Origin: Hungatella hathewayi WAL-18680
GTDB taxonomy: Bacteria > Bacillota > Clostridia > Lachnospirales > Lachnospiraceae
Length of the DNA stretch: 64,000 bases
Assembly: GCF_000235505.1 (NCBI RefSeq)
Contig: NZ_JH379027.1
Location: forward strand, 2,395,183 to 2,459,182
Direction: 5' to 3'
This document shows, piece after piece, positions 50,915 to 59,801 of the stretch (positions are counted from its first letter, which is position 1; each line of letters begins with the position of its first letter). Below the pieces are notes generated by a model, which did no database searches, was not told the origin of the DNA, and worked only from the letters and a program-made list of their open reading frames with translations. Made by a program: the position numbers and the translations under genes.

Positions 50915-51907
50915 ATGTGGAACGGGAAACCCTATCATTCCCTGGATTACGAGCTGAAGGAAACCTTTGGGAAGAAAATCTATAAGCTGGCCCTGGACGG
51001 CGGGATGACCTGCCCGAACCGGGACGGAACCCTGGGAACGGATGGCTGCATCTTCTGCAGCCACGGCGGTTCCGGGGATTTTGCCGTCCCCTTTGGCGGT
51101 CCCGACGGCGTGTGGGAGCAGATAGAGCAGGCGAAGGGGCGGGTCGCGTCAAAGGCGGGGGAGCATGGCGGCTATATCGCCTACTTTCAGTCCTACACCA
51201 ATACCTACCAGGCGCCGGAGTATCTGGACAAGCTGTTTGGACAGGCCATCAGCCATCCCGACGTGGTGGGCCTGTCCGTGGGAACGAGACCGGACTGCCT
51301 GCCGCCGGAGGTTTTAGAGGTGCTGGAACGGCTGAACAGGAAAAAGCCGGTATGGGTGGAGCTGGGACTCCAGACCATACACGATGAGACAGCGAAGGCG
51401 ATAGGACGGGGGTATGAGACCTCCTGCTTCTATGACGCCTTCCGTCGCCTGAAGGAGGCCGGACTCACCGTGGTGGTCCATGTGATTCTGGGACTGCCGG
51501 GGGAGGGGCGGAAGGAAATGTATCAGACCGTGGATGCCCTGGGGAAACTTCCGGTGGACGGAATCAAGTTACAGCTGCTCCATGTGCTTCGAGGGACAAA
51601 GCTGGCTGAGATGTATGAGGAGAATCCATTTCCCATCTTTACCCTGGAGGAGTACGTGGACATGGTGATAGACTGCGTGGCGCTTCTGCCAGCTGGGACA
51701 GTCATCCACCGCATCAGCGGGGACGGCCCCAAATCCCTCCTCATTGCGCCGGAGTGGAGCGGCAACAAACGCCTGCTGCTGAACACCATGACACGGCGTT
51801 TTAAGGAGCGCCAGGTCGTACAGGGGGACGGTGTCCTGTTGGAAGACGGAACTATTTTCCTGAAACAGCCGGAGGAAATTTGTAATAATGGGAACAATGC
51901 GCTATAA
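50915..51907 (+). CDS. Radical SAM protein, TIGR01212 family
   Basis: 330 residues; AGGAGG in front. YKLALDGGMTCPNRDGTLGTDGCIFCSHGGSGDFA holds the C-x(n)-C-x2-C cluster motif of this family, then AYFQSYTNTYQAPEYL, VGLSVGTRPDC and HVILGLPGEGRKEM. E. coli YhcC is the same family; recent family work links it to tRNA or small-molecule modification, not proven for this protein. Confidence 0.85.
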   Translation: MWNGKPYHSLDYELKETFGKKIYKLALDGGMTCPNRDGTLGTDGCIFCSHGGSGDFAVPFGGPDGVWEQIEQAKGRVASKAGEHGGYIAYFQSYTNTYQAPEYLDKLFGQAISHPDVVGLSVGTRPDCLPPEVLEVLERLNRKKPVWVELGLQTIHDETAKAIGRGYETSCFYDAFRRLKEAGLTVVVHVILGLPGEGRKEMYQTVDALGKLPVDGIKLQLLHVLRGTKLAEMYEENPFPIFTLEEYVDMVIDCVALLPAGTVIHRISGDGPKSLLIAPEWSGNKRLLLNTMTRRFKERQVVQGDGVLLEDGTIFLKQPEEICNNGNNAL

Positions 51908-51967
51908 TAAAAGTAGGAATATTCGCGGTGACATGTGAATAAAAAGATTGGGAAGGAAAGAAATGAC

Positions 51968-52606
51968 ATGAACAAAACCGTAGATGCCAGAAATATCCCG
52001 TGTCCCGGACCGGTGATTGAGGCAAAAAAAGCATTGAAAGACATGACGGAGGGCGTTCTGACGATATTGGTAGACAATGCGGCGGCCGTCCAGAATCTGA
52101 CGAAGCTGGCCACATTTATGAAGCTGCCGGTGACGTCGGAGAAGCTGGATGAGGGCACCTTTCAGGTAGAGTTTCAGGCAGGGGGCCAGACAGGAAGCCA
52201 GACAGAGGCAGCAGCCTCCGGTGAACTGCCGGTTCCGGAAGAGACGCTCTGCGCTCCGGACAGCCGGAGGAAAGGGCTGGTGGTGGCCCTCTCTTCGGAC
52301 CACATGGGCGAGGGAGACGAGACGCTTGGCAAAGCGCTGATGAAGGGGTTTGTCTACGCCCTGACGAATCTGGAACATCTGCCGGAGACCATACTGCTCT
52401 ACAACGGCGGCGCCAGATTGTCGGTGGAGGGCTCCGAGTCTCTGGAGGATTTAAAACTGCTGGAAGCCCAGGGCGTGGAGGTGTTGACCTGTGGAACCTG
52501 CCTCAACCACTACCAGCTGACAGAGAAACTGGCGGTAGGTTCCGTCACCAACATGTACGAGATTGTGGAGAAAATGACACTGGCGGATTCCGTAGTCAAG
52601 CCGTGA
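51968..52606 (+). CDS. yedF: YedF-like selenium-metabolism protein
   Basis: ATG at 51968 behind GGGAAGGAAAG (eleven upstream codons dropped). 212 residues. N-terminal TusA-like domain with the Cys-Pro motif DARNIPCPGPVIEAKKAL (C12), and a C-terminal DsrE-like domain (VVALSSDHMGEGDETLG ... VEVLTCGTCLNHYQLTEKLAVG). This fusion is the YedF family, linked in genomes to selenium use. It is followed by no sel genes here. Confidence 0.85.
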   Translation: MNKTVDARNIPCPGPVIEAKKALKDMTEGVLTILVDNAAAVQNLTKLATFMKLPVTSEKLDEGTFQVEFQAGGQTGSQTEAAASGELPVPEETLCAPDSRRKGLVVALSSDHMGEGDETLGKALMKGFVYALTNLEHLPETILLYNGGARLSVEGSESLEDLKLLEAQGVEVLTCGTCLNHYQLTEKLAVGSVTNMYEIVEKMTLADSVVKP

Positions 52607-52634
52607 CGAAATAGGGCGAATTTTCATAGTTTTA

Positions 52635-52663
52635 TTGACAAAATGGGGAAACCGTTTTATAAT
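52635..52663 (+). promoter_or_regulatory. Consensus promoter of the Lys/Ala-rich protein
   Basis: TTGACA (52635-52640), 17-bp spacer, TATAAT (52658-52663): both hexamers perfect and ideal spacing, so expression should be strong. Confidence 0.8.
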
Positions 52664-52761
52664 TCTCTCATTGTAAAAGTTAGCAAAACATGTTTACTTG
52701 AATATTTTATACATAAATGTAACCGTAAATGATTCAAGTTGATTGAGGAGGAATGAAAATC

Positions 52762-53343
52762 ATGGCAGATGTGAAAGCAGTTGAGACAGCAAAGGTTGAG
52801 AAAAAAGCAGAGACACCGGTAGTGGAGAAAGCAGCAGAGAAGGCAGCTCCAGTGAAAAAGACAGCACCGGCCGCAGCAGAACCGGCCAAGGCAGCAGCTC
52901 CGGAAGTAAAGAAAGAGGAAGCAGCCAAGAAAGCACCGGCTAAGAAGGCACCGGCGAAAAAAGAGCCAGTGAAGAAGGAAGCAGCTGTGAAGAAGGAAGC
53001 TCCGGTGAAAAAAGAAGTGGCAGCCAAGAAAGAAGCTCCGGTAAAGAAGGAAGCTCCTGTGAAGAAAGAAGCAGCTGTGAAGAAAGCAGCTCCGGTGAAG
53101 AAAGAGACAGCCGCGAAGAAACCGGCAGCCAAGGCAGCAGAGCCAAAGGCCAGCGTAACCATCGAGTACAGAGATAAATCCGTAGTGGCAAAAGACATTC
53201 TTGCACAGGTGAAGAAAGAATTTACCAAGGCAAACAAGGGCGTAGCCATCAAGACCATCGACATTTACGTAAAACCGGAAGAGTCCGTTGCATACTACGT
53301 AGTAAACGGTGTCGGCTCCGACGATTACAAGATTTATCTGTAA
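52762..53343 (+). CDS. Lys/Ala-rich protein with DUF6465 C-terminus
   Basis: ATG at 52762 is 9 bases after GAGGAGGA; the ATG at 52753 is too close to it. 193 residues. Residues 5-120 are repeats of KKEA/KKAP type (PVKKEAAVKKEAPVKK), like histone H1 tails, predicted disordered and strongly basic. The last 65 residues (VTIEYRDKSVVAKDILAQVKK to SDDYKIYL) form the compact DUF6465 domain found in Clostridia. Possibly a DNA- or RNA-binding abundant protein; role unknown. Confidence 0.8.
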   Translation: MADVKAVETAKVEKKAETPVVEKAAEKAAPVKKTAPAAAEPAKAAAPEVKKEEAAKKAPAKKAPAKKEPVKKEAAVKKEAPVKKEVAAKKEAPVKKEAPVKKEAAVKKAAPVKKETAAKKPAAKAAEPKASVTIEYRDKSVVAKDILAQVKKEFTKANKGVAIKTIDIYVKPEESVAYYVVNGVGSDDYKIYL

Positions 53344-53389
53344 TCCTTCCGTGCCGGTCAGACAGAACGAATACAAAGTGATTACATAG

Positions 53390-53429
53390 AAGGCCATGTG
53401 TCTGGGAACTCTCAGACACATGGCCTTTT
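53390..53429 (+). terminator. Terminator of the DUF6465 gene
   Basis: AAGGCCATGTGTCTG/CAGACACATGGCCTT, 15 perfect pairs, then TTTTCC. Confidence 0.85.
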
Positions 53430-53459
53430 CCTTGCTTCAAATTGTCCTGATTTAAGAAC

Positions 53460-53489
53460 TTGATGCCTGCAAAGGGACTGGTATATAAT
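53460..53489 (+). promoter_or_regulatory. Promoter of the SulP gene
   Basis: TTGATG (53460-53465), 18-bp spacer, TATAAT (53484-53489). Confidence 0.5.
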
Positions 53490-53546
53490 GGAAACCGATT
53501 GGTGTAACCATCGATTTGCGAATAAGTACGGGGAGAGTCAGAAAAA

Positions 53547-55196
53547 ATGAGTGAGTGGAAACCAAAGATAAGTACCTGCATGAAGGGATATGATAGAAAA
53601 CAGTTTGGGAAAGACGTGGCGGCCGGAATTCTGGTGGCCATCATTGCCTTTCCCTTGTCGGTGGCGCTGGCCATCGCATCGGGGCTGAGTCCGGAGCGTG
53701 GGCTGTACACGGCGATCGTGGGCGGCTTTCTGGTGTCGGCCCTTGGCGGCAGCCGTGTCAATATCGGCGGGGCCACGGCGGCGACGGTGATGACGGTGTT
53801 TTCCATTGTCGGAGAGTTTGGACTGTCCGGTCTGGCGGTGGCGACGATTATGGCGGGTCTGATCCTGATTGTGATGGGCATCCTCAAGGCGGGTGCCCTG
53901 TTAAAATACATTCCCAAAACGATTACCCTGGGCTTTACGGCGGGAATCGCCATGGGTATTTTCTCCGGCCAGCTGAAGGGATTTTTCGGCCTGGAAATGG
54001 GGGCCATCCCGGTGAAGGTGCTGGACAAATTCATCGCCTACGGGAAGGTGATACACACGGTGGACGTGGCGGCCCTGCTGATTGGGCTGACAGCCATGGG
54101 AATTCTGATTGCGCTTCCCAAGGTCACGACAAAGATACCGGCCTCGCTGGCGGCCATTCTGATGACCACGCCCATGGCGGCCATACTCAACGGAAAAGTG
54201 GATACGATCCGCAGCGTCTACGGGGAACTGCCATCCCATTTCCCGGCGTTTACCGTGCCGGAGATCAGCTTAGAGATGATAGAGAATCTGATACCGTCGG
54301 CATTTACCCTGGCTCTGCTGATTGCCATTGTATCGCTGCTGGCCTGCGTGGTGACCGACGGGCTGATGGGAGAGCGCCACGACTCCAACCAGGAACTGAT
54401 AGCGGAGGGAATCGCCAATGTGTTCTGTGGCTTCTTTGGTGCCGTCCCGGTGGCTGGGGCGGTGGCCAGGGCCTCAAACAGTGTGAAGAGCGGCGGGCGG
54501 ACGCCGGTGGCCGGCATGGTCCACAGTCTGGTTGTGCTGCTGATTCTGCTGTTTTTCATGCCGTTGGCAGGATATATTCCCATCCCCACACTGTCAGCTA
54601 TTCTGATTATGGTGGCCTACAATATGAGCAACTGGCAGGAGTTCGTGTTTATGGCGAAGCATGCGCCCAAATCAGATTTCACGGTGCTGATGGGCACCTT
54701 TCTGGCCGGCGTGTTTGTGGACCTGCTGTTTGCGGTGGAGGTGGGAGTCATCATTTCGGCGGTGCTTTTTATGAGGAGAATGTCGGACGTGGCCAGTGTG
54801 CGGAGCTGGGAATATCTGCCCCAGGAGGAGAGCGGGGACCCGGAGAGACTGAGCCTGCGGGTGGTTCCCAGACATACCCTGGTTTATGAGATAGAAGGCC
54901 CCGTATTCTTTGCCACGGTGGACTTATTGATGAACATCACGGCCACGCCGGACACCAAGGTGATCGTGCTGCGCATGAGAAGCGTGCCCTCCATGGATAT
55001 CACGGCGCTTCGCAGTATGGAAGGCTTGCTGGAGCGGTGCCATAAAAAGGGGATAACCCTGGTGCTGTCCCATGTGATGGAGCATCCCTATGCAGTGATG
55101 GAGAAGGCCGGTTTCCTGGGCCGGCTGGGGGAGGAGAACCTCTGCGCCAATATTGACGAGGCGCTGGCGCGGGCGGAAGTGATTGGGAGGATGTGA
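53547..55196 (+). CDS. SulP family anion transporter with STAS domain
   Basis: 549 residues, ten or more membrane helices. GKDVAAGILVAIIAFPLSVALAIASGLSPERGLYTAIVGGFLVSALGGSRVNIGGATAATVM is the SulP core start; GFFGAVPVAGAVARASNSVKSGGRTPVAGMVHS the second conserved loop. The last 110 residues are a cytosolic STAS domain (PGPVFFATVDLL-type strand, IVLRMRSVPSMDITAL). SulP proteins take up sulfate, bicarbonate or other anions. Single gene with own promoter. Confidence 0.9.
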   Translation: MSEWKPKISTCMKGYDRKQFGKDVAAGILVAIIAFPLSVALAIASGLSPERGLYTAIVGGFLVSALGGSRVNIGGATAATVMTVFSIVGEFGLSGLAVATIMAGLILIVMGILKAGALLKYIPKTITLGFTAGIAMGIFSGQLKGFFGLEMGAIPVKVLDKFIAYGKVIHTVDVAALLIGLTAMGILIALPKVTTKIPASLAAILMTTPMAAILNGKVDTIRSVYGELPSHFPAFTVPEISLEMIENLIPSAFTLALLIAIVSLLACVVTDGLMGERHDSNQELIAEGIANVFCGFFGAVPVAGAVARASNSVKSGGRTPVAGMVHSLVVLLILLFFMPLAGYIPIPTLSAILIMVAYNMSNWQEFVFMAKHAPKSDFTVLMGTFLAGVFVDLLFAVEVGVIISAVLFMRRMSDVASVRSWEYLPQEESGDPERLSLRVVPRHTLVYEIEGPVFFATVDLLMNITATPDTKVIVLRMRSVPSMDITALRSMEGLLERCHKKGITLVLSHVMEHPYAVMEKAGFLGRLGEENLCANIDEALARAEVIGRM

Positions 55197-55454
55197 GAGC
55201 AGGAAATAGACTTTGGTGGAAGCGTTCAACTGGATGTGATGTCAGAGGGCAATCTTTAGCGGAAGCGGGAGTTCTTTTGCCGAGAACATGGAGTGATTTT
55301 GTCGGAAATCCGGAATGCTTTTTGGCTGGAACTGGTTGACCAGGCTGAAACCTTCTGTTAAACTGTTGCCATGCCACATGGGGAAGTTCCCTGTGGGAAG
55401 TATCAAATAAAATATTAAATACAAATTAGAATACAAATGGAGTAGGACATAAAT

Positions 55455-56909
55455 ATGAACGAGGAGACAGGCGTGGTACTGCCGGAAGCATTTGAAATAA
55501 AGATGAGAACCCTTCTGGGGGAAGAATACGGTGCTTTTATAGAAAGCTATAAGAAGGACAGAGTCCAGGGACTGCGCGTCAACACCCTGAAAATAGGGCG
55601 GCAGGATGGCTTCGAAAAACTGTCCCCTCTCTTTGAACTGAGAGAGATTCCCTGGGCCAAGGAAGGCTTTTATTATGAAGGAAATACCCGTCCGGGAAAG
55701 CATCCTTTTCACGAGGCCGGCCTCTACTACATCCAGGAGCCCAGCGCCATGTCGGTGGTGGAGCTGCTGGACCCGCAGCCGGGCGACTTCGTGCTTGATA
55801 TGTGTGCTGCACCCGGCGGAAAGAGCACCCAGATAGCCCAGCGCCTCCAGTCCCGCGGATTTCTGTTAAGCAATGAAATCCACCCCGCCAGAGCCAAAAT
55901 CCTGTCCCAGAATATGGAGCGGATGGGCGTGGCCAACGCGGTGGTGGTCAACGAGGATACCGGCCGCCTGGCGGAGTATTTCCCGGAATTCTTTGACAAG
56001 ATTGTGGTGGACGCCCCCTGCTCCGGGGAGGGCATGTTCCGCAAAGACGAGGGAGCCAGAGCCGAGTGGAGCCCCGACAATGTAAAACTGTGCGCCGCCC
56101 GGCAGCAGGAAATCCTTCACAACGCTGCCGCTATGCTGAAAGGCGGCGGCCGTCTCGTCTATTCCACCTGCACCTTCTCCCCGGAGGAAAATGAGGGCAG
56201 TATCGAAACCTTCCTCAGGGCCCACCCGGAGTTCAAGATCGAGCAGGTGGGCTCCTGCGGCCTGTTCAGTCCGGGAAGACCGGACTGGGTGGAGGGCGGA
56301 AGAGAAGAACTGGGATACACCTTCCGCATCTGGCCCCACAAGGTGGAAGGAGAGGGCCATTATCTGGCCGTCCTGAAAAAAGAAGGCACTGCCACCGTGC
56401 GGAGGCGGAAAATGCCGTCTTACGTCAAAGACAAAGCCGTGTTAAAGGCCTGGCAGGAGTTTGAGGATACCACACTGACACGGACTTCCCGTGACTTCAC
56501 GAATCTATGCCAGTCGTGGAAAGACCATCTCATCCTGTTTGGCGAGCAGCTCTACGCGCTTCCGGAAGCCATGACAGACTACCGTGGCTTAAAAATCGTA
56601 AGACCTGGCCTGCACTTAGGAACCATCAAAAAGAACCGTTTGGAGCCGTCCCACGCCCTAGCCCTCTATCTGAACCGGGAGGAAGCCGCCCAGTGGTACA
56701 ATCTAAACACGGAGTCCGACACCCGCCAGATAGCAGCCTACCTAAACGGCGAAACCCAGCCCGCACCGGAGACACCGTCGGAAAACTGGAATCTGCACGG
56801 CAAAGGCTGGGTTCTGATGCTGGTGGACGGCTATTCCATCGGCTGGTCCAAGCTGGCCGGCCAGACGCTCAAGAATCATTATCCCAAGGGACTGCGCCGC
56901 CCAGTATAA
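55455..56909 (+). CDS. rsmF: RsmF-like rRNA cytosine-C5 methyltransferase
   Basis: 484 residues. SAM-binding LDMCAAPGGKSTQIAQ (about 112-127) and the two catalytic motifs VVDAPCSGEGMFRKDEGARAEWS and LVYSTCTFSPEENEG (Cys in both, as in NOP2/RsmB/RsmF enzymes). The N-terminal DRVQGLRVNTLKIG binds RNA; a C-terminal PUA-like region with KIVRPGLHLGTIKKNRLEPSHALALYLN follows. The family methylates cytosines of 16S rRNA. The final codons (HYPKGLRRPV) are repeated three times after the stop as decayed copies. Confidence 0.8.
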   Translation: MNEETGVVLPEAFEIKMRTLLGEEYGAFIESYKKDRVQGLRVNTLKIGRQDGFEKLSPLFELREIPWAKEGFYYEGNTRPGKHPFHEAGLYYIQEPSAMSVVELLDPQPGDFVLDMCAAPGGKSTQIAQRLQSRGFLLSNEIHPARAKILSQNMERMGVANAVVVNEDTGRLAEYFPEFFDKIVVDAPCSGEGMFRKDEGARAEWSPDNVKLCAARQQEILHNAAAMLKGGGRLVYSTCTFSPEENEGSIETFLRAHPEFKIEQVGSCGLFSPGRPDWVEGGREELGYTFRIWPHKVEGEGHYLAVLKKEGTATVRRRKMPSYVKDKAVLKAWQEFEDTTLTRTSRDFTNLCQSWKDHLILFGEQLYALPEAMTDYRGLKIVRPGLHLGTIKKNRLEPSHALALYLNREEAAQWYNLNTESDTRQIAAYLNGETQPAPETPSENWNLHGKGWVLMLVDGYSIGWSKLAGQTLKNHYPKGLRRPV

Positions 56910-57024
56910 ACCAAACTCGTTATTTCAAGGAGAGCTGCACCGTCCTTTATCATTCAAACTCATTATCCCAAGAAATTGCGCCGTCCTTTATAGCCTTAAA
57001 TCACTATTCAAGGGGACGGCAATA
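56873..57024 (+). repeat. Degenerate tandem copies of the RsmF-like gene end
   Basis: Copies of about 42 bp begin at 56873 (in the gene), 56913, 56956 and 56998, each with TTAT...CAAGG...GC.CCG; they diverge step by step. They lie between the convergent RsmF-like and RluA-like genes, the last overlapping the 3' end of the RluA-like gene. Confidence 0.65.
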
Positions 57025-57944
57025 TCTCTGATAAATAATTTCATATCATCAGGAAGAGGGGCTTCAAACCGAAGCTCCTTTTTTGTGATAGGATGACGAA
57101 ATTCCAGACAATAGGAGTGAAGCGCCTGTCTTTTCATATACCGGTAATCCGGACAGTACAGAAAATCCCCCGGCAGCGGATGTCCGATAAACTTCATATG
57201 AACCCGAATCTGATGGGTCCGCCCCGTCTCCAGCCGAAGCGACACCAGCGTGCAGTCCAGCTCCCGGTTGTAAACAAGTGCCTGATAATGGGTACAGGCT
57301 GCATCCCCCCGCTCAAAGTCCACACACCGCTCAATCGTAGAACCATCCACCCGCGCAATCGGCGCCGTGATGGTCCCATTTCCCTCCAGCCGTCCGCTCA
57401 CCACAGCCAGATACTGCCGGTGAATCTCCCGCTCCGCTACCATCCGCGACAGAATCGCGGCGGAGAGAGCGTGCTTTGCCAGAATCAGAAGCCCGGTGGT
57501 ATCCCGGTCCAGCCGGTTGACAGCCCGGTACACGAAGGGCTCCCCCTTCCTGGCGTAGTAATCGGCCACCCCATTGGCCAGCGTGCAGTCATAATTTCCC
57601 TGGGACGGATGGATGGGCAGATTGGCGGCCTTGTTGATGACCAGCAAATCTTCATCCTCATACACTATATCAAGTTCCATGGGAACCGGCACAATGGTGT
57701 CCGAGCGTTCCGTCTCCACCAGCCGTATCGTCAGCATTTCCCCGGGGGATAAGCGGTGGGTGGTGTAAGTCAGCTTCCCGTCAACCGTGATCCCGTTCTC
57801 CGTATTCCGCAGATGGACAATCAGGTGCCTGGAATACCCCTCCGATTTCAGAAATTTCTCAACACTCCAGTTCTCATATTCCGTTGTAATCTCATAGTTC
57901 AGTAATTTTTTCATATTCAAGATTTTATCACGATTGGCCTCCAT
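56988..57944 (-). CDS. RluA family pseudouridine synthase
   Basis: 318 residues; the start is uncertain (ATG 57944, or ATG 57914 giving MKKLLNYEITTEYENWSVEKF, neither with a good ribosome site). S4-like N-terminus, then catalytic loop YRAVNRLDRDTTGLLILAKH with the Asp, and LETGRTHQIRVHMKFIGHPLPGD. The usual HRLDRDTSG is here NRLDRDTTG. It makes pseudouridine in rRNA or tRNA. Confidence 0.85.
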   Translation of the reverse strand: MEANRDKILNMKKLLNYEITTEYENWSVEKFLKSEGYSRHLIVHLRNTENGITVDGKLTYTTHRLSPGEMLTIRLVETERSDTIVPVPMELDIVYEDEDLLVINKAANLPIHPSQGNYDCTLANGVADYYARKGEPFVYRAVNRLDRDTTGLLILAKHALSAAILSRMVAEREIHRQYLAVVSGRLEGNGTITAPIARVDGSTIERCVDFERGDAACTHYQALVYNRELDCTLVSLRLETGRTHQIRVHMKFIGHPLPGDFLYCPDYRYMKRQALHSYCLEFRHPITKKELRFEAPLPDDMKLFIRDIAVPLNSDLRL

Positions 57945-58029
57945 TCACAAGCCACAGCGATTGACAACCTCCGGCATACGTGTATAATCATTGGTAGTAA
58001 ACCAATAGAAAGCCAAAGGAGCCAAGAGA

Positions 58030-58305
58030 ATGAACGAAGAATTATACGAAAAACTGGAAGCGGAATTCGCAAAACGCCACATTGACGAGGAGGTGGAGGA
58101 TGTCCTTCTTGATATGGCGGAAATGCTGGCGGACAAAAACGTGCTGGGTAAAGAAATCAGCTGCAAAAAGACCATCGGCCGCACCCCGCTGGAAGCTGTC
58201 GGCTTCTGCGAGGCGGACGAGGAATATCCCGACGAAGCCAGCGTCTATATCAAAACCCTGACTGTCGCCGGAACCGTATACGAGATCGAAGACTACCTCC
58301 TGTAA
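58030..58305 (+). CDS. Small acidic unknown protein
   Basis: 91 residues; AAAGGAGCC before the ATG. Starts MNEELYEKLEAEFAKRHIDEEVEDVLLDMAEML, helical and acidic, then a beta part SVYIKTLTVAGTVYEIEDYL. No domain known to me. Divergent from the RluA-like gene and convergent with the polymerase gene. The size, ribosome site and codon use support a real gene. Confidence 0.65.
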   Translation: MNEELYEKLEAEFAKRHIDEEVEDVLLDMAEMLADKNVLGKEISCKKTIGRTPLEAVGFCEADEEYPDEASVYIKTLTVAGTVYEIEDYLL

Positions 58306-58315
58306 ACACCCTTCG

Positions 58316-59560
58316 TCAGTCCCCCAGATGCTTCTTCTTGCTGGCCGCGTGGTCCACAATGGCGTCGCTCTGCAGAAAACTGGCCCGCTTGATGCTGTCA
58401 ATGCCAAACTTATCGCGGATGCTGTCTACCGCTTTCTCGAACTGCTCCATCCGCTTATCCTTCCCAGTGTCAAACAGACTCAGCTGGCAGTAGTCGTCGC
58501 CGGCAATCCGGCTGGTGCGGACGCCAATCAGCCGCAGCGGCGTGAAATCCCAGGAGTCCTTCAGCAGCCTGCAGGCGTTCTGGTATATCACCGAGGTGGA
58601 GTCCGTGGGGGAGGAGAGGGTCAACTGGTGGGATTGGTTGTGAAATTGCCAGTCCCGAAGCTCCACACAGATGCAGTTGCACACCACATGGTCGCTTCGA
58701 AGGCGGGCGCCCACGGTCTCGCATAGGGATAGCACCACCTGACAGGCCGTCTCGTAGTCCGACACATCCCTGGACAGGGTGACGCTGTTGCCGTAGCCCT
58801 TGTTGATGGGTTCCCGCTCCGCCACCGGCTCGTCGTCAATGCCGTTGGCGTAGTTGTGAATCAGTGTCCCGTATTTATTTCCCAGATGGGAGCAGAGCAG
58901 ATGCACGTCGCAGCGCGCCAGATCGCCGATGGTGTTGATGCCGATGGCTGTCATTTTCTTCTCCGCCGCGCCGCCCACGAAGAACAGCTCCCGGACCGGC
59001 ATGGGCCACATCTTCTCCGGCACTTCGTCAAGCCATAGACTGTGGCACTTGTCCGGCTTCTGAAAATCCGAAGCCATCTTGGCCAGCAGCTTGTTGGGAG
59101 CCACCCCCACATTGACCGTAAAGCCAAGCTCCTTCTTCACCCGCTCCCGAATCTGCCTGGCCACGTCCATAGGCTCCCCAAACAGGTGAATGGTCTCCGT
59201 CATATCAAGAAACGCCTCGTCAATGCTGAATTTTTCAATATCCGGCGTGTAATCCTCCAGCAGATGAATCAGCTTCCTGGAATTCTCAATATAGATATCA
59301 AACCGGGATGGCACCACCGTCAGTCCGGGACATTTCTTAAGGGCCTGCACCAGCGGCTCCCCGGTGGTAATGCCGTAGGCCTTCGCCGAGGTGGATTTGG
59401 CCAGCACAATCCCGTGCCGGGACTCCCTATCGCCCCCCACCACCGCCGGAATCGTCCGCAGATCCAGAGCCTCCGGGTCCTGAGACAGCCGGTACACCGA
59501 CTCCCAGCTCAAAAATGCCGAGTTCACATCAATATGGAAAACAACCCGCTGCTTTCCCAT
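58316..59560 (-). CDS. dinB: DNA polymerase IV (Y family)
   Basis: Start at ATG 59560 (MGKQRVVFHIDVNSAFLSWE); the frame upstream is unused. 415 residues. Catalytic residues D11 (HIDVNSAF) and D114/E115 (FSIDEAFLDM); helix-hairpin-helix part GINTIGDLARCDVHLL; little-finger domain at the C-terminus. Error-prone bypass polymerase of the SOS type; no LexA box seen before it. Confidence 0.9.
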   Translation of the reverse strand: MGKQRVVFHIDVNSAFLSWESVYRLSQDPEALDLRTIPAVVGGDRESRHGIVLAKSTSAKAYGITTGEPLVQALKKCPGLTVVPSRFDIYIENSRKLIHLLEDYTPDIEKFSIDEAFLDMTETIHLFGEPMDVARQIRERVKKELGFTVNVGVAPNKLLAKMASDFQKPDKCHSLWLDEVPEKMWPMPVRELFFVGGAAEKKMTAIGINTIGDLARCDVHLLCSHLGNKYGTLIHNYANGIDDEPVAEREPINKGYGNSVTLSRDVSDYETACQVVLSLCETVGARLRSDHVVCNCICVELRDWQFHNQSHQLTLSSPTDSTSVIYQNACRLLKDSWDFTPLRLIGVRTSRIAGDDYCQLSLFDTGKDKRMEQFEKAVDSIRDKFGIDSIKRASFLQSDAIVDHAASKKKHLGD

Positions 59561-59699
59561 ACATATCCACCAACCTTTCTTCCTATCAGTATACCAGAAT
59601 ATATGTTCGAATAAAAGCCCCAAAATAAAATTCCATACCATGGATTCCATATATAAATTCTATGTAATGAAATCGTAATATCTTGTAAGAAGAAATCAA

Positions 59700-59728
59700 T
59701 TGAAGATATGGATAAAGAAGGCTACAAT
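59700..59728 (+). promoter_or_regulatory. Promoter of the choline-binding-repeat gene
   Basis: TTGAAG (59700-59705), 17-bp spacer, TACAAT (59723-59728). Confidence 0.5.
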
Positions 59729-59801
59729 GGTAATATAAACCAGAGTGGATTGGAATACCGGTTTGGAGTCATTTTGAATCAGGAAGGAAAGGGGTAGTGT
59801 T

